Source: an uncultured bacterium
GTDB taxonomy: Bacteria > Calescibacteriota > Calescibacteriia > Calescibacteriales > Calescibacteriaceae
Reading direction: 5' to 3'
Assembly (NCBI GenBank): GCA_938036315.1
Contig: CALHPK010000026.1
Coordinates: 1-20,207 of the forward strand
DNA length: 20,207 bases
Part shown: positions 16,943-20,207 of the stretch, piece after piece
How positions within the stretch are numbered: the first letter of the stretch is position 1
Layout of the letters: each line of letters begins with the position of its first letter
Program-made: the position numbers and the translations under genes
The notes under the pieces: generated by a model
The model's input: only the letters and a program-made list of their open reading frames with translations
What the model was told of the DNA's origin: nothing
Database searches by the model: none

Positions 16943-17599
16943 ATGGAGACAAAAAAAAAGATAGTCGTCTTTGCTTCAGGGAGAGGTTCAAATTTTCTGG
17001 CGATAGCCGAAAAGATAAATGATGGATACTTAAAAGCGGAAATTTCCCTTTTGGTATCAGATAACCCCTCCGCCGGGGCTATACATAAAGCCGAGAAATT
17101 AGGAATAAAATCAGTAGTTATAAATTGGAAAAACAGAACTCATGCTGAAGAGACCGCGTCAAAGATTCTGGATGCAGTAGAACCAGATCTGATAGTCCTT
17201 GCTGGCTTTATGAAGGTTCTTTCTCCTTCATTTGTCGCAAAATGGAGGAACAAGATACTCAATATTCACCCTTCTATACTTCCGGCCTTTGCTGGGACAA
17301 CAAAAGCAATCGAACTTTCCTGGAGCTACGGAGTGAAGATAGCCGGATGCACAGTTCACATCGTAGATGAAACTGTTGATCTTGGACCAGTTCTCGTGCA
17401 AGCAGCAATACCGGTAACCGATACCATAGAATCCTATGAGGAAAAAATACATAAGGTAGAACATATAATATATCCGCTCGCTATAAAGATACTCCTTGAG
17501 GGGAAGGTGATCATCAATGGTAGAAGTGTAAAAGTGGTTCATCCCGAGGCTGGGAGATTTATAATCATTCCTGAAATTCCAGCTCTTGTATCTACATGA
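16943..17599 (+). CDS. purN: Phosphoribosylglycinamide formyltransferase (10-formyl-THF dependent)
   Basis: Transfers formyl from 10-formyltetrahydrofolate to GAR in the third step of de novo purine synthesis. Seen: phosphate-binding loop FASGRGSNF (10-18), LAGFMKVLSPSFV (86-98), and the Asn-His-Asp catalytic set: ILNIHPSILPAF (Asn107, His109) and GCTVHIVDETVDLGPV (Asp146). Most GARTs read AFPGLHAQRQALE after the LLPAF stretch; this one reads AFAGTTKAIELSWSYG, a mild divergence near the folate site. The trailing EHIIYPLAIKILLEGK is typical. Length 218 is slightly above the usual 190-215. Start: AGGAT is only 3 nt before ATG, so the SD is poor; coupling to the platform gene, whose stop is 5 bp upstream, is likely. 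It converges on prs, stops 6 bp apart. Confidence 0.94.
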   Translation: METKKKIVVFASGRGSNFLAIAEKINDGYLKAEISLLVSDNPSAGAIHKAEKLGIKSVVINWKNRTHAEETASKILDAVEPDLIVLAGFMKVLSPSFVAKWRNKILNIHPSILPAFAGTTKAIELSWSYGVKIAGCTVHIVDETVDLGPVLVQAAIPVTDTIESYEEKIHKVEHIIYPLAIKILLEGKVIINGRSVKVVHPEAGRFIIIPEIPALVST

Positions 17600-17605
17600 T
17601 ATTGC

Positions 17606-18571
17606 TCAGAGGAAAAGTTCTGAGACGCTTCTACCTTGATATATTCTCAGAATTGCTTCTCCGAGCAACTTAGCAACGCTTACGACCTTTATTTTTCCTC
17701 CGCTTTCTTTATCTTTGCCATTTAGTGGAATGGTATCGGTGACCACTGATTCTTCGATAACAGAGTCTCTGATTTTCTGAGGCGCATCTTTTGACAGAAC
17801 TGGATGTGTACACACTGCTGAGACTCCCACTGCTCCGTGTTCCAAAACAGCTTGGGCTGCCTTGATTACAGTTCCAGCAGTATCAATTATATCATCGACT
17901 ATTATTGCATATTTATTTTTTACATCTCCGACAACAAAGACGACTTCGGATTCATTTGGAGCTGGTCTTCTTTTATCTATTATGGCAAAGCTTGCGCCAA
18001 GATGCTTTGCATAGGCACGAGCCCGAGCTGCGCCCCCGGTATCCGGGGAAACTATAACTATATCCTTCCCACTACCCCATCTTTTCTTTATGTATTCAAT
18101 ATGTATAGGCATAGCGTAGAGGTTATCAACAGGTATATCAAAAAATCCCTGAATTTGCCCCGCGTGGAGATCAACTGTGACGACCCTACTTGAACCTGTG
18201 GTCTCGATAAGGTTTGCAACAAGCTTTGCGGAAATCGGAGTCCGCGGCTCAACTTTTCTATCTTGCCTTGCATATCCATAATACGGTATAACTGTCGTGA
18301 TTTTTTCCGCTGATGCACGGCGTAGAGCGTCCATTATGATCAAAAGCTCCATAAGGTTATCGTTCACTGGAGGACAAGTCGGCTGAATCACAAATACCTC
18401 CGCGCCACGCACATTCTCCTTTATTTCAACCCAAATTTCTCCATCGGCAAAACTTCTTATTTCACAGCTACCAAGAGGTATTTCTGTATACTCGGAGATT
18501 TTTTTTGCCAGCTCAGGATTTGCAGTCCCCGAAAATATCTTAATCTCTCCTTTCTGACCTTTTGAGGACAA
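17606..18571 (-). CDS. prs: Ribose-phosphate pyrophosphokinase (PRPP synthetase)
   Basis: Makes PRPP from ribose 5-phosphate and ATP, feeding purine, pyrimidine, histidine, tryptophan and NAD synthesis. Seen: KIFSGTANPELAKKI at the N-terminus, YYGYARQDRK, divalent-metal/R5P site VDLHAGQIQGFFDIP, flexible loop IDKRRPAPN, and PRPP signature VDDIIDTAGT (225-234 from this start). The start is uncertain. The frame continues to 18649 through the same-strand tRNA-Gln, and there is no ATG between tRNA and domain. TTG 18571 gives 321 residues with ten residues before KIF, the same N-terminal spacing as B. subtilis Prs, but it has no SD and lies only 10 nt after the tRNA 3' end. An SD-like AAAGGAG at 18553-18547 precedes in-frame ATT 18544 and ATA 18538 instead. 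Probably transcribed together with tRNA-Gln. Confidence 0.95.
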   Translation of the reverse strand: MSSKGQKGEIKIFSGTANPELAKKISEYTEIPLGSCEIRSFADGEIWVEIKENVRGAEVFVIQPTCPPVNDNLMELLIIMDALRRASAEKITTVIPYYGYARQDRKVEPRTPISAKLVANLIETTGSSRVVTVDLHAGQIQGFFDIPVDNLYAMPIHIEYIKKRWGSGKDIVIVSPDTGGAARARAYAKHLGASFAIIDKRRPAPNESEVVFVVGDVKNKYAIIVDDIIDTAGTVIKAAQAVLEHGAVGVSAVCTHPVLSKDAPQKIRDSVIEESVVTDTIPLNGKDKESGGKIKVVSVAKLLGEAILRIYQGRSVSELFL

Positions 18572-18581
18572 ACTTTTTAAG

Positions 18582-18653
18582 TTGGGGTGGGAGGACTCGA
18601 ACCTCCACGCCGGGATCCAAAGTCCCGTGTCCTGCCAGTTAGACGACACCCCA
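18582..18653 (-). tRNA. tRNA-Gln (anticodon UUG)
   Basis: 72 nt. Acceptor TGGGGTG pairs with CACCCCA, discriminator A. D-arm GTCTAACTGGCAGGAC. The anticodon stem CGGGA/TCCCG holds loop CTTTGGA, giving TTG. Variable loop GCGT. T-arm GGAGGTTCGAGTCCTCC. CCA is not encoded. It sits directly upstream of prs on the same strand. The 132 bp between it and the DsrE-like gene are AT-rich; I see only a TATATT-like element just upstream and no convincing -35. Confidence 0.96.
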
Positions 18654-18785
18654 ACTACCTAAAAATATATTAAGTCAGCGCAAGAAACAGAAATATCAAA
18701 ACTATGTATCACAAAATATGATAAGGCAAAAATCTAAACAAAATGTAAAAGCAACAAAGGTGAGCTCAAAATAGGGTAAAATTTT

Positions 18786-19058
18786 TCAGATGAAGGGTAT
18801 TATTACGTCTGCTTCTTCTATCAGTCTTGAAAGCTCATACTGGCTAGAGAACCTGGCCGTTGTATCCTTGGGAATATGAAATTCTTCTGCATTTCTCGAG
18901 CAAAGAGATATCTCAATGGCACTGTCAAAGTCAAAATTGCTAATAATTTTCACTCCCCTGCTCATAAAGAAGAAGGAAACTTTTCCGCCTTTTTTCAGAA
19001 GTTTTTCTGCCAGAAGCTTTGCAAAAAGTATATCCTCGTCTGAGCTTGTGTGAATTAT
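18786..19058 (-). CDS. DsrE/TusD-like small protein with no ordinary start codon
   Basis: An open frame of 90 codons from the ATA at 19058 to TGA at 18786. It reads IIHTSSDEDILFAKLLAEKL, then GGKVSFFFMSRGVKII, a single Cys in EISLCSRNAEEFHIP, and SSQYELSRLIEEADVIIPFI. The order fits the DsrE fold: first strand plus helix, FFxxxGV strand, Cys loop, final xELxxLIEEADxxI helix and strand. Related proteins relay sulfur in tRNA thiolation or sulfur oxidation, or are simply uncharacterised. No ATG, GTG or TTG precedes the first strand; the frame stays open back through the tandem repeat (NQL-NRL-DQL-DR) towards tRNA-Ala. The only in-frame ATG (18965) would delete the first strand and helix. It may use ATA or ATT, or be a 5'-damaged gene; the rest of the frame is intact. 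Confidence 0.5.
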   Translation of the reverse strand: MIHTSSDEDILFAKLLAEKLLKKGGKVSFFFMSRGVKIISNFDFDSAIEISLCSRNAEEFHIPKDTTARFSSQYELSRLIEEADVIIPFI

Positions 19059-19078
19059 GAAAAGGAAAGAAGGAGGTC

Positions 19079-19114
19079 GATCAAGTTGATCAAGTCGATT
19101 AAGTTGATTAATAA
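19079..19114. repeat. Imperfect 9-bp tandem repeat, four units
   Basis: GATCAAGTT, GATCAAGTC, GATTAAGTT, GATTAATAA in succession between tRNA-Ala and the DsrE-like frame. Read on the minus strand in that frame it would encode the tripeptide series NQL, NRL, DQL, DR(P). It lies where the start codon of the DsrE-like gene should be. Confidence 0.75.
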
Positions 19115-19126
19115 TAGTAATATATG

Positions 19127-19198
19127 TGGAGCCGAGGGGATTTGAACCCCTGACCTCCGGAGTGCGATTCCGGCGCTCTCCCCCTGAGCTACAGCCCC
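19127..19198 (-). tRNA. tRNA-Ala (anticodon CGC)
   Basis: 72 nt. Acceptor GGGGCTG pairs with CGGCTCC, including the G3-U70 wobble pair that identifies alanine tRNAs; discriminator A. D-arm GCTCAGGGGGAGAGC. The anticodon stem CCGGA/TCCGG holds loop ATCGCAC, giving CGC (reads GCG). Variable AGGTC. T-arm AGGGGTTCAAATCCCCT. Loop position 32 is A rather than the usual pyrimidine. CCA is not encoded. Confidence 0.95.
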
Positions 19199-19281
19199 AC
19201 AGCTAACCCTACAAACAAAATTTAACAATGAACTTCAAAAATCTGTTTTTACTCAAAAACCTTTTCATATAACCCAAAACT

Positions 19282-19578
19282 TTATGCCAATATCTTCTTT
19301 GCTAATTCTTTCTTCTCTTCCGGGGTTTCTGCAAGTATAAGTAATGCAAGCAAATTCATACTCTCTTTCTGTGCTCTCAAAATCCTCTCTGAATTCTCAC
19401 TCGAAACCTTCACAGAATACTCTATCGCTTTAAGTATTCTCTCTGAACTTTGCTCCATAGCTTTAAGTATCTTCTCTGTATTTTCCCTTGTAATCTTACC
19501 ATTCCTCCATGCAAGATATGTTATAACTCCCGCAAGTATTGTCACCGCTACTCCCATTATCCCCACTGCTATCTCCAT
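19282..19578 (-). CDS. Small membrane-anchored coiled-coil protein, function unknown
   Basis: 98 residues and no family I can name. The N-terminus (about 3-24, VGIMGVAVTILAGVITYLAW) is one membrane helix without a cleavage site. A charged helical part follows in which [ST]E[KR]IL[KR]A recurs three times (34-40, 45-51, 63-69), spaced 11 and 18 residues, compatible with a coiled coil mixing hendecads and heptads. The end is SMNLLALLILAE then PEEKKELAKKILA. Start: GGGGGTG lies 6 nt before ATG, the same SD variant as the secreted-protein gene. It begins within the last bases of the transposase remnant (10-bp overlap), so it may have been captured by or transcribed from that element. tRNA-Ala lies 83 bp downstream on the same strand. 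Confidence 0.7.
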   Translation of the reverse strand: MEIAVGIMGVAVTILAGVITYLAWRNGKITRENTEKILKAMEQSSERILKAIEYSVKVSSENSERILRAQKESMNLLALLILAETPEEKKELAKKILA

Positions 19579-19868
19579 CTTCTACACCCCCTTATAAATT
19601 TTAATTTGGTTAAATATAAAAACAGAAATTCCTTAAGGTATAACAATAAATTCTTTCTAAATGTTCTGTGGAATTTTACCTTCTTTTCCTTCACCCAATT
19701 CCAAAAATTTTCTATCCCATTTATGTGAACCACCCCTCTTTTATATTCTCCTTTGTTATGCTCAACTACCCTGTGGATATATCCATTATATATCAATCTT
19801 TTGTATGATTTGAACTCATCCGTTATTACTATACTTCCCCTCTCCACCAGCAGATTTACCTTAATCAT
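19569..19868 (-). pseudogene. IS1595 (ISXO2-like) transposase, C-terminal remnant
   Basis: Resembles the end of the DDE domain of IS1595-family transposases. VITDEFKSYKRL carries the second catalytic Asp, YIHRVVEHNKGEY and VHINGIENFWNWVKEK carry the last His/Glu part, and FHRTFRKNLLLYLKEFLF matches the usual W..v..KHL..Y..EF.FR tail. Only about 99 residues remain of an expected 200-300. An in-frame TAA directly precedes the ATG, and the zinc-ribbon N-terminus and first catalytic Asp are missing. I found no terminal inverted repeats or target duplication nearby. The 180 bp between it and ligA are AT-rich and hold no gene I can support. Non-functional for transposition as it stands. Confidence 0.8.
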
Positions 19869-20024
19869 TTAGAATCTTCCAACCTCAATCAACCCAAGCT
19901 ATGATCTCCTCTTTAGTACATAATTAATTAAAATTAAATTTATTAAATATCTCAGTAAAGGGACTTCAATGAACTAAAGCTAAGAAAAATTCTATTTAAT
20001 CGAAGCACTTGAAACCAGAATTAA

Positions 20025-20207
<183 letters not shown>

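Noticed and set aside
18572-18649. ATG 18649 as the prs start
   Set aside because: It lies inside tRNA-Gln and would add 26 residues translated from the tRNA; TTG 18571 gives the family's N-terminal length.
19069-19184. AAGGAGGT on the plus strand followed 8 nt later by TTG, opening an 18-codon frame
   Set aside because: The frame runs into tRNA-Ala antisense and stops at once; more likely a chance purine run beside the tandem repeat.
14797-19198. tRNA genes as integration sites of an island
   Set aside because: No integrase, no repeated tRNA 3' end and only ordinary housekeeping genes between them.

Overview
The window reads as chromosomal DNA of an AT-rich bacterium. AGA/AGG and ATA codons are abundant, a type II secretion/type IV pilus platform gene and a lipoprotein-like gene suggest a diderm envelope, and no tRNA encodes its CCA end. 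Bacterial F-type ATPase genes, PdxJ and LigA coexist with an archaeal/eukaryal-style XPB helicase and endonuclease V, a mix often seen in thermophilic or candidate-phylum bacteria. That placement is inference. I found no phage, plasmid or CRISPR; the only mobile trace is a truncated IS1595-type transposase near the right end.

Layout. 1-2572 (+): aconitase, entering from the left. 2628-6845 (-): pdxJ, aldehyde dehydrogenase, atpD (F1 beta) and a short atpC (F1 epsilon), probably one transcription unit. 6966-8864 (+): a secreted or lipoprotein-like protein of unknown function with a Cys-containing C-terminal anchor. 8951-10695 (+): a small membrane protein whose stop overlaps the start of an XPB-type helicase. 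10702-11385 (-): endonuclease V, divergent from dUTPase (11467-11895, +). 11960-14689 (-): fumC and gcvPA. 14797-14882 (+): tRNA-Leu(CAA), then an SCP2-like protein, a GspF/PilC-type platform protein and purN. 17606-19578 (-): a small coiled-coil membrane protein, tRNA-Ala(CGC), a DsrE-like small gene with no ordinary start codon, tRNA-Gln(UUG) and prs. 19569-19868 (-): transposase remnant. 20049-20207 (+): start of ligA.

Functionally this is mostly housekeeping: TCA cycle (aconitase, fumarase), energy (atpDC), PLP synthesis beside a PLP-dependent glycine dehydrogenase subunit, purine synthesis (purN and prs, converging 6 bp apart) and DNA/nucleotide-pool hygiene (endonuclease V, dUTPase, helicase, ligase). 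The less ordinary parts are the secreted protein with its tail, the membrane-protein/helicase pair, the start-codon anomalies beside the tRNA genes, several SD-less starts with a -10-like box directly upstream, short tandem repeats between genes, and the lack of recognisable intrinsic terminators at every convergent gene pair.
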